From NCBI GenBank assembly GCA_002376965.1, contig DFOV01000207.1, forward strand, positions 5,489 through 11,941: a stretch of 6,453 bases of DNA, read 5' to 3'. This DNA comes from Gammaproteobacteria bacterium UBA3532. GTDB lineage: Bacteria > Pseudomonadota > Gammaproteobacteria > Enterobacterales > UBA3532. The notes under the pieces are model-generated. The model was not told the DNA's origin, ran no database searches, and saw nothing but the letters and a program-made list of their open reading frames with translations. Shown in pieces: positions 1 through 6,413 of the stretch; within the stretch, counting starts at the first letter, position 1, and the number at the start of each line of letters is the position of its first letter. Both the position numbers and the translations under genes were made by a program.

Positions 1-1629
1 CCCAGCCAGTGTCGCTTCGCCAGCCACTGAAATAAGATCATTGGTTCCCCAGTTGTCACTTTCGGTTGGTGACAAGATCGATACGTCAGGGAATTGATCG
101 CTAACCATGAGCGTGTGATGAGCAACGGATTCTTCTGAGCCATTGCTGGCTAATACTGAAACAATTGTCGTGCCGACATTGTTGTAAGTGAAAGCCGCGT
201 TTACACCGTTGGCATCATCAAAATCGCCATCGCCATCTAAGTCCCACTGGTATTGGTTGGTTTGGCCGGTGCGAACAGTGGATTTATCAGCAGAGAAGGA
301 AATATTGGTGCCTGGACGAACGATATCACGTGCTTCAATCTTGGCAGTGTAAGCTTCGGTAGGGCCGACTTGCCATACTGCATAGCTGGTCGGGCGACCT
401 AAGTTTTCATCGCCAACATCATATTCTATGTAGTAGAGGTTGCCGTCTGGCCCCATAGTCAGTTGGATAATTGGGCGGCCCGAATCGAATTGCTGAATGT
501 TATTGGGATCAGGTAATCCATTTTGACCTGCGAACATCACGTTTACGTACTTTTTCACATAATCAGAATAGAAGAGGGCACCTTGATATGCGGCTGGGAA
601 AGTCGTGCCGGTATTAACGGTTATCCCGGTAATACTTAAGCCGGCTGATGGTACGAAATCATTGCTGTAAGAAAAGTACGGTTTACTGTCGCTGTTTTCT
701 GGATAAAGAGACTGGCATAACGAGAAGTTTTCGTAGTTAGGAAGGCGGTTGCTTCCTTCAAAGCACGGCCAGCCAAAGTTGTTAGGGGCGGCGTTTGCAT
801 TGTCTATCACATTGATTTCTTCGGCGCGCTCCCAACCAACATCGGCGATATAAACTTTGCCATTTTGTTGATTGATATGAAACCGGAAGGGGTTACGCAA
901 GCCATAGGCAATGATCGCATCGTCGCCATTATCATCGCCACTAAAAAAATTATCTTGCCAAGGGTTACCGGTGATCGGGTCGATGCGCAGCATGGTGCCG
1001 TTATACCAAAGATGATCACCACCAGAACGGATATCTTGTGCTTTTAGCGAACCGCCTTGCTCAAAGGGTTCGCCACAATCGGAGTTAAAGGTGCCTGAGC
1101 TGGCAAAGGTTCCAGCGGATATGTATAGCGCTCCTTCGGGGCCGAACTGCAAATCACCAGTGGCATGGTTGGCTGACGCGACACACCAGTTTTGGAGCAT
1201 GACAGTTTCTTCTACCACTGCGGTCAGGCTGTCATTAAGCTTTAAGCGGATCAGTTGAGCGCCATTTTCCCCCGGAAACTCACTGCCTTGTGGCGCTTTT
1301 GAGTACACAGCGTAGATAAAGCGATTGCTTTCGAAATCTGGATGAACCGCCAGGCTGCTAAGACCGTTATCATATTTGGTGTAAACCTGGCCCCGAATGT
1401 CATAAATAATCTGGCCTGAGCGGTCGTGAATGTCGTCATAGACTTTAATCACGCCAGATTTTTCGCTAAGGAAGACCTGGCCACCAGGAGCGAACTTGAA
1501 GCTGGTTGGCTCGTTTACGTCTGAAAACAACTTCGTTTCCGTGAATCCTGCAGGAAAAGCCCATGCCGTAGCGGAAATTGTCAATAAAGACAATGCCGAC
1601 ATGATCTTAAGTGGTGTGTTGTTAGCCAT
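1..1629 (-). CDS. Secreted PQQ-dependent glucose/sorbosone dehydrogenase-like protein with PKD domain (partial, C-terminus off the left edge)
   Basis: The first 543 codons are open without a stop and continue past base 1. Residues 1-24 form a Sec signal peptide (Lys8, a hydrophobic stretch 9-22, probable cleavage after AWA24). Residues 25-420 match the beta-propeller of the glucose/sorbosone dehydrogenase family. NHATGDLQFGPEGALY (154-169) contains His155, the likely counterpart of the catalytic His of soluble PQQ glucose dehydrogenase. AYGLRNPFRF (241-250) contains the Arg245-Asn246 pair. ADVGWERAEEIN (262-273) and NFGWPCFEG (284-292) are typical of the PKD-linked branch. Cys149, Cys185, Cys289 and Cys305 could form disulfides in the exported protein. 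A PKD domain follows at about 428-510, with WDLDGDGDF at 462-470, and the last residues begin another beta domain (PDVSILSPTES). The start is set by the signal peptide and a weak AGGG 7 nt upstream of ATG. In this family the domain may oxidise sugars with PQQ, but many members have no tested activity, so function is inferred. Divergent from the amylase. Confidence 0.88.
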   Translation of the reverse strand, partial: MANNTPLKIMSALSLLTISATAWAFPAGFTETKLFSDVNEPTSFKFAPGGQVFLSEKSGVIKVYDDIHDRSGQIIYDIRGQVYTKYDNGLSSLAVHPDFESNRFIYAVYSKAPQGSEFPGENGAQLIRLKLNDSLTAVVEETVMLQNWCVASANHATGDLQFGPEGALYISAGTFASSGTFNSDCGEPFEQGGSLKAQDIRSGGDHLWYNGTMLRIDPITGNPWQDNFFSGDDNGDDAIIAYGLRNPFRFHINQQNGKVYIADVGWERAEEINVIDNANAAPNNFGWPCFEGSNRLPNYENFSLCQSLYPENSDSKPYFSYSNDFVPSAGLSITGITVNTGTTFPAAYQGALFYSDYVKKYVNVMFAGQNGLPDPNNIQQFDSGRPIIQLTMGPDGNLYYIEYDVGDENLGRPTSYAVWQVGPTEAYTAKIEARDIVRPGTNISFSADKSTVRTGQTNQYQWDLDGDGDFDDANGVNAAFTYNNVGTTIVSVLASNGSEESVAHHTLMVSDQFPDVSILSPTESDNWGTNDLISVAGEATLAG

Positions 1630-1691
1630 TATATAACCCTGTAAATGTGAATTCGGCAGCAGTCCCAGTGTTCCTTGTTATCCTTGGGATA

Positions 1692-1716
1692 TTTAATGTT
1701 GTTTTGCAGCATTAAA
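1692..1716. promoter_or_regulatory. Inverted repeat, possible operator of the dehydrogenase
   Basis: TTTAATG (1692-1698) and CATTAAA (1710-1716) are exact reverse complements separated by 11 bases. The symmetry extends outward by three more AT pairs if one base is bulged. It lies 63-87 bases upstream of the dehydrogenase start, where a repressor or activator site would be expected. AT-rich dyads of this size arise by chance fairly often, so a role is unproven. Confidence 0.3.
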
Positions 1717-1920
1717 ATATGGAATCTTTAATATAAAAAACACTTATGCTATGGGTTGGAGTTTAATGACTAGTTATTTCATTGTATATAGCATTTTCGT
1801 GCGAATTTGTGTGTGCTTTTGCATTGGTTTTTATATAGATAAAGGTGATGGTATTTACTGTTTGTTATAAGCTAGGGTAATAATGAAGCGACTATCTTTT
1901 GGAGTGTCTATAGATGGTCA

Positions 1921-1949
1921 TTGAGGCCGAATAAGGGACTTGATAATAT
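1921..1949 (+). promoter_or_regulatory. Candidate sigma70 promoter of the amylase gene
   Basis: TTGAGG (1921-1926, four of six matches to the -35 consensus) is followed after 17 bases by TAATAT (1944-1949, four of six), preceded by the TG of an extended -10 at 1941-1942. An overlapping reading GATAAT (1942-1947) matches the -10 at five of six but with a 15-base spacer. Transcription would begin near 1956, giving a leader of about 24 bases, consistent with the ribosome site directly before the gene. Confidence 0.4.
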
Positions 1950-1966
1950 GCTGCAATCATTTCTTT

Positions 1967-1974
1967 AGGGTAGG
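1967..1974 (+). promoter_or_regulatory. Ribosome binding site of the amylase
   Basis: AGGGTAGG lies 5 bases before the ATG at 1980, counting from its last G. Together with the lipoprotein signal that begins at this Met, it fixes the start. Confidence 0.6.
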
Positions 1975-1979
1975 TTGAT

Positions 1980-3653
1980 ATGAAATTCAGATACGTGTTG
2001 GCAGGGCTTTTACCACTATTAAGTAGTTGTGCTATGAATAGTGTAGGTATTACTGAGCGAGGTCAGTGTGATAAGGCGGCGCCTCCTTTGATGACATTAA
2101 AAACAGCTCAGCCTGTCGAGCATAGTGAAATACCCTGGTGGAATCAGTCGGTATTTTATGAAGTGTTCGTTCGTTCCTTTGCTGATTCAACCACTGGCCC
2201 GCTTGCTTGTGACGGCATTGGTGATATTCAGGGGCTAATCGAAAACCTTGATTACCTCAACGATGGTGATCCAGCAACCACAACAGATTTGGGCGTTAAT
2301 GCTCTGTGGTTAATGCCAATCCATCAGTCGCCCAGCTATCATGGCTATGATGTGGTTGATTACTACCAAGTCGATGAGGAATATGGCACCAATGAAGACT
2401 TCAAACGGCTTATCAAGGCGGCACACTCTCGGGGTATACGGATTATTATCGATCTGGTGCTAAATCACGCGTCGATGCAACATCCTTATTTCTTACAAGG
2501 CACCCAACCAGCCGATCCCTATTATGACTGGTTTGTATGGCAAGATAAGCAAGCCAGCTATCCTTCTGGCCCTTGGCAGCAACCCATTTGGCACGATGCC
2601 AGTAAACAGGCTTATTACGGCATATTTTGGTCTGGCATGCCTGACTGGAATTACCATAACCCGGAAGTGACCCAGGAAATGCATAAAGTCAGTCGCTATT
2701 GGCTGGAAGAGATGGGTGCTGATGGTTTTCGGTTGGATGCTATACGCTACTTGTATGAAGAAGATGGCAAGTTGGCCGATCTCCCAATAACTCACCAGTG
2801 GCTGAAAGATTACCAGGGTCTAATGAAGTCGGTATCTCCTGAAAAAATGAGCGTGGGAGAAGTGTGGGCAGATACGTCGGTCGTATCTGATTATGGGGCT
2901 GATGAGCTGGATCTCACTTTCCAATTTGATTTGGCGACCGCGATATTAAGCGGCGTGAATGCGCAAACATCCGATTATATTCGCTTTGCTATTGAAGAGA
3001 TAGAAACCTATTTTGATCCGGGGCAGTATGCAACATTTTTGACTAATCATGATCAGAACCGGGTCATGAGCCAGCTGTTTGATGAGCAAAAAGCGAAAAC
3101 TGCAGCCTCGCTTTTATTAACATTGCCCGGCGTTCCTTTTATTTACTATGGCGAAGAAATCGGCATGACTGGCGTTAAGCCAGATGAACTGATCCGCACC
3201 CCCATGCAGTGGAATGCAGGCCCATTCGCTGGTTTTAGTGTAGATAAATCCTGGCAGCAGCCGAATGATGACTTTGAGCAAAAAAATGTCGCTATCCAAT
3301 CCGCTCAAGGCGACTCATTGTTGAGCCATTACCGAAACCTGATCCATATTCGTCAGCAACATCCAGCCTTGTTATATGGCGCAACGACCATGATCGACAG
3401 TCGCAGTGATCGCGTTATGAGCTTTATGCGCAGCAGTGGCGTCGAAAATATTTTGGTTTTAATCAATATGTCGCGTAAAGCGATGCCGGTTAAACTGAAA
3501 ACCTATGAATTAGAGGAGGGCACGTATCAAGGCGTCAATTTGTGGGACGGCACCCCAGTTGAGTTTAGTGTTAAGCATCGCGAATTCAAAATTAGCCAAC
3601 TTGAGACCATTGAACCCTATGGCATTCGCTTGATTCGATTCGAGCGAAACTAG
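1980..3653 (+). CDS. GH13 alpha-amylase, lipoprotein (GH13_36-like)
   Basis: A 557-residue alpha-glucan hydrolase that probably cleaves alpha-1,4 bonds of starch, glycogen or malto-oligosaccharides at the cell envelope. Residues 1-17 form a lipoprotein signal with lipobox LSSC, so Cys17 would be lipidated and the enzyme anchored to a membrane. All GH13 regions are intact: region I DLVLNH (158-163), region II GFRLD with nucleophile Asp253, region III SVGEVW with acid/base Glu294, and region IV TNHDQNR with Asp358. Region V reads MPDWN (220-224), close to the MPDLN signature of the group intermediate between oligo-1,6-glucosidases and neopullulanases. LNDGDPATTTDLGV (93-106) and RTPMQWN (406-412) also fit that group. 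The C-terminal beta domain spans about 465-555. Length is normal for an amylase without extra binding modules. Oligo-1,6-glucosidase or transglycosylase activity cannot be excluded from sequence. The calcium-loop motif near 69-82 is unusual (see findings). It is divergent from the sugar dehydrogenase-like gene and appears to be monocistronic. Confidence 0.93.
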   Translation: MKFRYVLAGLLPLLSSCAMNSVGITERGQCDKAAPPLMTLKTAQPVEHSEIPWWNQSVFYEVFVRSFADSTTGPLACDGIGDIQGLIENLDYLNDGDPATTTDLGVNALWLMPIHQSPSYHGYDVVDYYQVDEEYGTNEDFKRLIKAAHSRGIRIIIDLVLNHASMQHPYFLQGTQPADPYYDWFVWQDKQASYPSGPWQQPIWHDASKQAYYGIFWSGMPDWNYHNPEVTQEMHKVSRYWLEEMGADGFRLDAIRYLYEEDGKLADLPITHQWLKDYQGLMKSVSPEKMSVGEVWADTSVVSDYGADELDLTFQFDLATAILSGVNAQTSDYIRFAIEEIETYFDPGQYATFLTNHDQNRVMSQLFDEQKAKTAASLLLTLPGVPFIYYGEEIGMTGVKPDELIRTPMQWNAGPFAGFSVDKSWQQPNDDFEQKNVAIQSAQGDSLLSHYRNLIHIRQQHPALLYGATTMIDSRSDRVMSFMRSSGVENILVLINMSRKAMPVKLKTYELEEGTYQGVNLWDGTPVEFSVKHREFKISQLETIEPYGIRLIRFERN

Positions 3654-3704
3654 TATATTTGGCCAGTCGCTTGGGGAAGGGCGTGGGGTAACATGAGGAA
3701 TTTA

Positions 3705-3722
3705 GTGGCACCGCCGCATTTT
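3705..3722 (+). terminator. Weak rho-independent terminator candidate after the amylase
   Basis: GTGGC (3705-3709) can pair with GCCGC (3713-3717), with one G-U pair and a three-base loop, followed by ATTTT (3718-3722). The stem is only 5 bp and the T run is short, so termination would be modest. It lies 51 bases past the amylase stop and before the promoter of the next gene, the right place for a terminator. Confidence 0.3.
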
Positions 3723-3725
3723 GCC

Positions 3726-3753
3726 CTGACATTTGTCAAATAGTGTTTATACT
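3726..3753 (+). promoter_or_regulatory. Sigma70-like promoter of the small downstream gene
   Basis: CTGACA (3726-3731) matches the -35 consensus at five of six positions. TATACT (3748-3753) matches the -10 at five of six, and the spacer is 16 bases. This is the best promoter match I found in the window. The predicted transcription start is near 3760, leaving a leader of about 160 bases before the gene at 3921. Confidence 0.55.
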
Positions 3754-3760
3754 TACCTTG

Positions 3761-3795
3761 TGGATGCAGCAATTGGAATATCGATACTGCATCCA
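3761..3795. repeat. Perfect 9-bp inverted repeat with 17-base spacer at the predicted transcript 5' end
   Basis: TGGATGCAG (3761-3769) and CTGCATCCA (3787-3795) are exact reverse complements. In RNA a G-U pair (3760/3796) would extend the stem to ten. The spacer contains the palindrome TATCGATA (3779-3786). There is no T run after either arm, so it is a poor terminator on both strands. It begins about where transcription from the 3726-3753 promoter should start, so it could be a 5' stem-loop that affects mRNA stability or an operator covering +1. Confidence 0.55.
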
Positions 3796-3810
3796 TTAGA
3801 GCTCGATTGT

Positions 3811-3830
3811 TGTTCATTTGAGGCTGAACA
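3811..3830. repeat. Short inverted repeat TGTTCA-N8-TGAACA in the leader
   Basis: TGTTCA (3811-3816) and TGAACA (3825-3830) are exact reverse complements separated by TTTGAGGC. The 20-bp dyad has the size of a dimeric repressor site and could also fold as a small hairpin in the leader RNA, with GAGG in its loop. No known regulator is recognised. Confidence 0.3.
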
Positions 3831-3920
3831 TAAGCGATAAATGAAAGATAAACTGGCTCTGATAATAAGGAAGCCCAACAGATTACATTTAAATATTGGG
3901 CGATTACTGCTGCTGAATTA

Positions 3921-4355
3921 ATGGTTAATCAGTTATGGGTTTCAGGTATGAAGTGCTTGGATTTATCTTTTGCAAAGGTGCATATTCTTCGCGACGATAT
4001 TGCTGAAGTTATCGTCAATGAAGGGGTTGAGATCAATAAAGAGCAGGTTACTGAGTATCATCAGGCGCTAAGAACTAACTTACGCTCTCCCTTTTCACTC
4101 CTGATCAATAAAAAGTTTTCCTATACCTATGACTTTTATGCCCAACGGAGTATCGCCGATCTGCAAGAAATCAATGCTATTGCTGTTGTTGCTTACAATC
4201 AATTGTCTCGGATGTCGACCGAGAGCCTGGCGCTTATCCCTCGACGCGTTGAATGGAACATGACTATATTTGCTAGTCGGGAAGACGCGCTGGACTGGTT
4301 GCAGTTTGAACAACGTCAGATTGGCTCACCTCATAGCGATCTTTCAATACATTAA
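3921..4355 (+). CDS. Small cytoplasmic protein of unknown function, distantly STAS/SpoIIAA-like
   Basis: Encodes 144 residues with no signal peptide or membrane segment, so probably cytoplasmic. I do not recognise it as a named gene. The arrangement is a beta strand, a conserved-looking EGVEINKEQVTEYHQAL helix (25-41), a hydrophobic strand SPFSLLINKK (56-65), a helix, the strand INAIAVVAYN (84-93), and a C-terminal TIFASREDALDWLQ (114-127). This resembles small single-domain proteins described as STAS/SEC14-like or DUF7793, in which the 'DALDWL' helix is typical. The resemblance is by eye and weak, and no function is assigned. The start is uncertain: ATG 3921 has no clear ribosome site, while ATG 3948 (Met10) has TGGG 8 bases upstream and begins right at the predicted domain (MKCLDLSFAKVHIL). 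The open frame extends upstream to 3852 but without ATG, GTG or TTG. Its stop overlaps the convergent antiporter stop. Confidence 0.75.
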   Translation: MVNQLWVSGMKCLDLSFAKVHILRDDIAEVIVNEGVEINKEQVTEYHQALRTNLRSPFSLLINKKFSYTYDFYAQRSIADLQEINAIAVVAYNQLSRMSTESLALIPRRVEWNMTIFASREDALDWLQFEQRQIGSPHSDLSIH

Positions 4356-6397
4356 TAGGCCTTCCTTAGGAGTGCCATTTCTTTTTCTACTTTATGGATC
4401 ATTTTTTCTGCTTCGGGCACGTCCAGCACGCCTTCTTTTAGCAATCGATAGAGTTGATCACGCTGCTTGTGTAGCAAGACGGATTGGGCAATCTGTGTTT
4501 CTACCTGTTGAGCGGTTTGCTCACTGGCATCGCGAATGTCTTCTAAAATAACGGATGCGTGTTGAATATTGCTGTCAATTTCTGTCAAAACTTCGTCTGC
4601 CGCATGGGAAGAGGGAGCAAGTTCGTCAACGTAGTTTTTAATGGTTTGTTGCGCCAGTATAAACCCTTTGGCCAAGCAGTAGTGACGTTGGTGATGATCA
4701 TTGCTTCCTGGTAACCAACGCTGAATAAAAGTCAATATAGCGGGCGGACTTTGAGACCAATGGTGAATCAGTTCGCTGCGGGGATGCAGGTAGGGATAGC
4801 CGTCTAAAGCGCGATCAACAGAGCTTGATAGAATAGTTGCGACAATTGGTTCGATATAGCCCTCGCGAAGCAGCGACCAGTAGGTTGTGCGCTCCGCTTC
4901 TAACAGGCGGCGCCGAAAGGCGATGTCGAGCCCATTTCCTGCTTTTGGTGCTAGTTTGGTTGGCGTTTTTTGCTGAGTGCATGCGATTTGCTGCCAATTG
5001 GTATATTGAAAGTTGTTGCTGTTTTTGAGCCTATCTATCTCTTTCTGTAACTCGTTGACGACAACGGCTTGGGCTTTCTGTATGGTCTCCTGTTTTGATG
5101 GGGGAAGTTTGTCCAGCTTGAGGAAGTGGAGCAGCATACGCATTGTTGAGCCATTGATCAGAATGGTTAAGACGACAATGCCCGCGGTTAAAAACAGTAT
5201 GGTACTGCCTATCTCATGAGAAATCGCTTCATGCTGGGCCACACTGAGAGCCAACGCCAGAGCTACAGCACCACGCAGCCCTCCCCAAGTTAGTACAGCA
5301 AATTTTTCGAAATTAAGCCCAATCCCGGTTTTCTTCAATAGAGGGAGAAATGACACGATAGAAATACCGCGAATGACCAGTATGGAGAAGTACAGTAGAA
5401 ATAAGTAGCCCCAAATAGATAACGAGCCGAATTCAACCCGCATGGCAATAACAACGCCCACAATAATAAAAATCAATGTATTCGCAATGAAGGCCATGAC
5501 CTCCCAGAAATGGTGGAGAAACTCTCCAACTTCTGGTGATATCGTTGACCTACCGCGCCTGGCAAAATACAGCCCGAGCGTTACCACGGCAACGACGCCA
5601 GAGGCATGTAAAACATACTCTGCAATATAAAATGCTAGATACGCAATGACGATAGATAAAGTGATCTCTATTAGCGCGTCATTGAATATATGGTCGATCC
5701 AGCGAATAGCGAGCCAGCCAAGGGCGAGTCCAGTAGCGCTTCCTAGCAAAATAACCCGACAAAACTCAATAACGGGATAGAGCCATTCCAGTGGCCCATG
5801 GCTCGCTTGTTCTATCGTCGCTGTGGTTGCCATGTTGTAAAACAAAACAAAGAGCACGATAGCAGTACCATCATTCAGCAATGATTCGCCTTCAAGTAGC
5901 GTTTCCAAACGCTTTCTTGAGCTGATTTCTTTTAGCAGGGCGACAACGGCGACAGGATCGGTAGCACTGATCAGCGCGCCAAACATCAGGGCTATAGACC
6001 AGGTCCATTGCCAAGGAAAAGCCACCATGGCCAATATTGCTGTTAGCACCGTTGCTATGATTAAGCCGGGTATCGCCAGTGTCATAATCTGAGGCAGTGC
6101 TCGGCGAAAAAGGTGTACCTCAAGCGAGTAGGCTGACTCGAAGATGAGCGTTGGTAAGAACAATAATAGTATCAGGTGTGGATCGATTGTCGATATCAGC
6201 TGTAACACATCGTTGAGTAGCGATTCGGACTCTGTGCTGGTAAGGTAAGGTCCAGCCAGTCCAATACTGAGCCCAATCATTAACAGGGCAACGGTATAGG
6301 GAATAGGGGTTGATTTAAGAAAATAGCGAACAATCGCACCGACCAGCAGTGCGAAGCAGACAAATAAGATAATCACTACGCCAAGGTTTGTATGCAT
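4352..6397 (-). CDS. CPA1 family Na+/H+ antiporter, NhaP/SOS1-like, with cytoplasmic C-terminal domain
   Basis: An inner-membrane cation/proton exchanger of 681 residues, expected to expel Na+ (or K+/Li+) in exchange for H+ for pH and salt balance. Roughly 12-13 hydrophobic segments lie between residues 6 and 416. Key motifs are SATDPVAVVALLKE (144-157), where Asp147 corresponds to the TM5 Asp of NHE-type exchangers, and LLEGESLLNDGTAIVLF (167-183) with the Asn175-Asp176 ion-site pair of electroneutral antiporters. Others are LHHFWEVMAFIANTLIF (294-310), Arg343 in a late helix, and GGLRGAVALALALS (372-385). These closely resemble the plant SOS1 and sperm NHE branch rather than NhaA or NhaB. 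Residues about 430-681 form a hydrophilic, mostly helical tail with a possible coiled coil at 600-680, perhaps regulatory; no cyclic-nucleotide domain is evident. ATG 6397 directly precedes the first membrane helix, but no strong Shine-Dalgarno is present. It converges on the small gene with overlapping stops. The transported ion is not determined by sequence. Confidence 0.92.
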   Translation of the reverse strand: MHTNLGVVIILFVCFALLVGAIVRYFLKSTPIPYTVALLMIGLSIGLAGPYLTSTESESLLNDVLQLISTIDPHLILLLFLPTLIFESAYSLEVHLFRRALPQIMTLAIPGLIIATVLTAILAMVAFPWQWTWSIALMFGALISATDPVAVVALLKEISSRKRLETLLEGESLLNDGTAIVLFVLFYNMATTATIEQASHGPLEWLYPVIEFCRVILLGSATGLALGWLAIRWIDHIFNDALIEITLSIVIAYLAFYIAEYVLHASGVVAVVTLGLYFARRGRSTISPEVGEFLHHFWEVMAFIANTLIFIIVGVVIAMRVEFGSLSIWGYLFLLYFSILVIRGISIVSFLPLLKKTGIGLNFEKFAVLTWGGLRGAVALALALSVAQHEAISHEIGSTILFLTAGIVVLTILINGSTMRMLLHFLKLDKLPPSKQETIQKAQAVVVNELQKEIDRLKNSNNFQYTNWQQIACTQQKTPTKLAPKAGNGLDIAFRRRLLEAERTTYWSLLREGYIEPIVATILSSSVDRALDGYPYLHPRSELIHHWSQSPPAILTFIQRWLPGSNDHHQRHYCLAKGFILAQQTIKNYVDELAPSSHAADEVLTEIDSNIQHASVILEDIRDASEQTAQQVETQIAQSVLLHKQRDQLYRLLKEGVLDVPEAEKMIHKVEKEMALLRKAY

Positions 6398-6413
6398 GGC
6401 TGTGTCTGCCAGT

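Larger units (their letters stand above)
1630..1979. promoter_or_regulatory. Divergent intergenic region between dehydrogenase and amylase
   Basis: These 350 bases contain no convincing gene. They are AT-rich compared with the flanking genes and must hold the 5' control sequences of both divergent genes. Visible elements are a plausible amylase promoter near 1921-1949, an imperfect dyad at 1692-1716, a weaker dyad TCCCA/TGGGA at 1663-1689 that encloses two TCCTTG copies 9 bp apart (1672 and 1681), and a 10-bp palindrome TTCGTGCGAA at 1796-1805. I could not find a convincing -35/-10 pair for the dehydrogenase; an AT-rich TATATT on the minus strand at 1735-1730 lacks a good -35. No clear CRP, MalT or riboswitch consensus is visible. 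Confidence 0.6.

Noticed and set aside
807..1047. Short open frames on both strands inside the dehydrogenase region
   Set aside because: The continuous minus-strand frame from 1629 to the edge encodes a clear signal peptide, propeller and PKD domain; the others have no such support.
1..1629. Considered whether the left gene is a truncated or broken pseudogene
   Set aside because: The frame is intact from the signal peptide to the window edge; the missing end is due only to the window boundary.
2493..2795. 100-codon open frame on the minus strand inside the amylase gene
   Set aside because: It lies antisense to the conserved GH13 core, has no recognisable domain, and is explained by the codon pattern of the real gene.
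3761..3795. Perfect inverted repeat considered as a rho-independent terminator
   Set aside because: No T run follows it on either strand and the 17-base loop is long; it also lies downstream of a strong promoter match rather than directly after a gene.
4270..4551. 93-codon plus-strand open frame spanning the small gene's end and the antiporter's 3' end
   Set aside because: It overlaps two better supported coding regions in other frames, and its product looks like a reverse-strand shadow of the antiporter tail.
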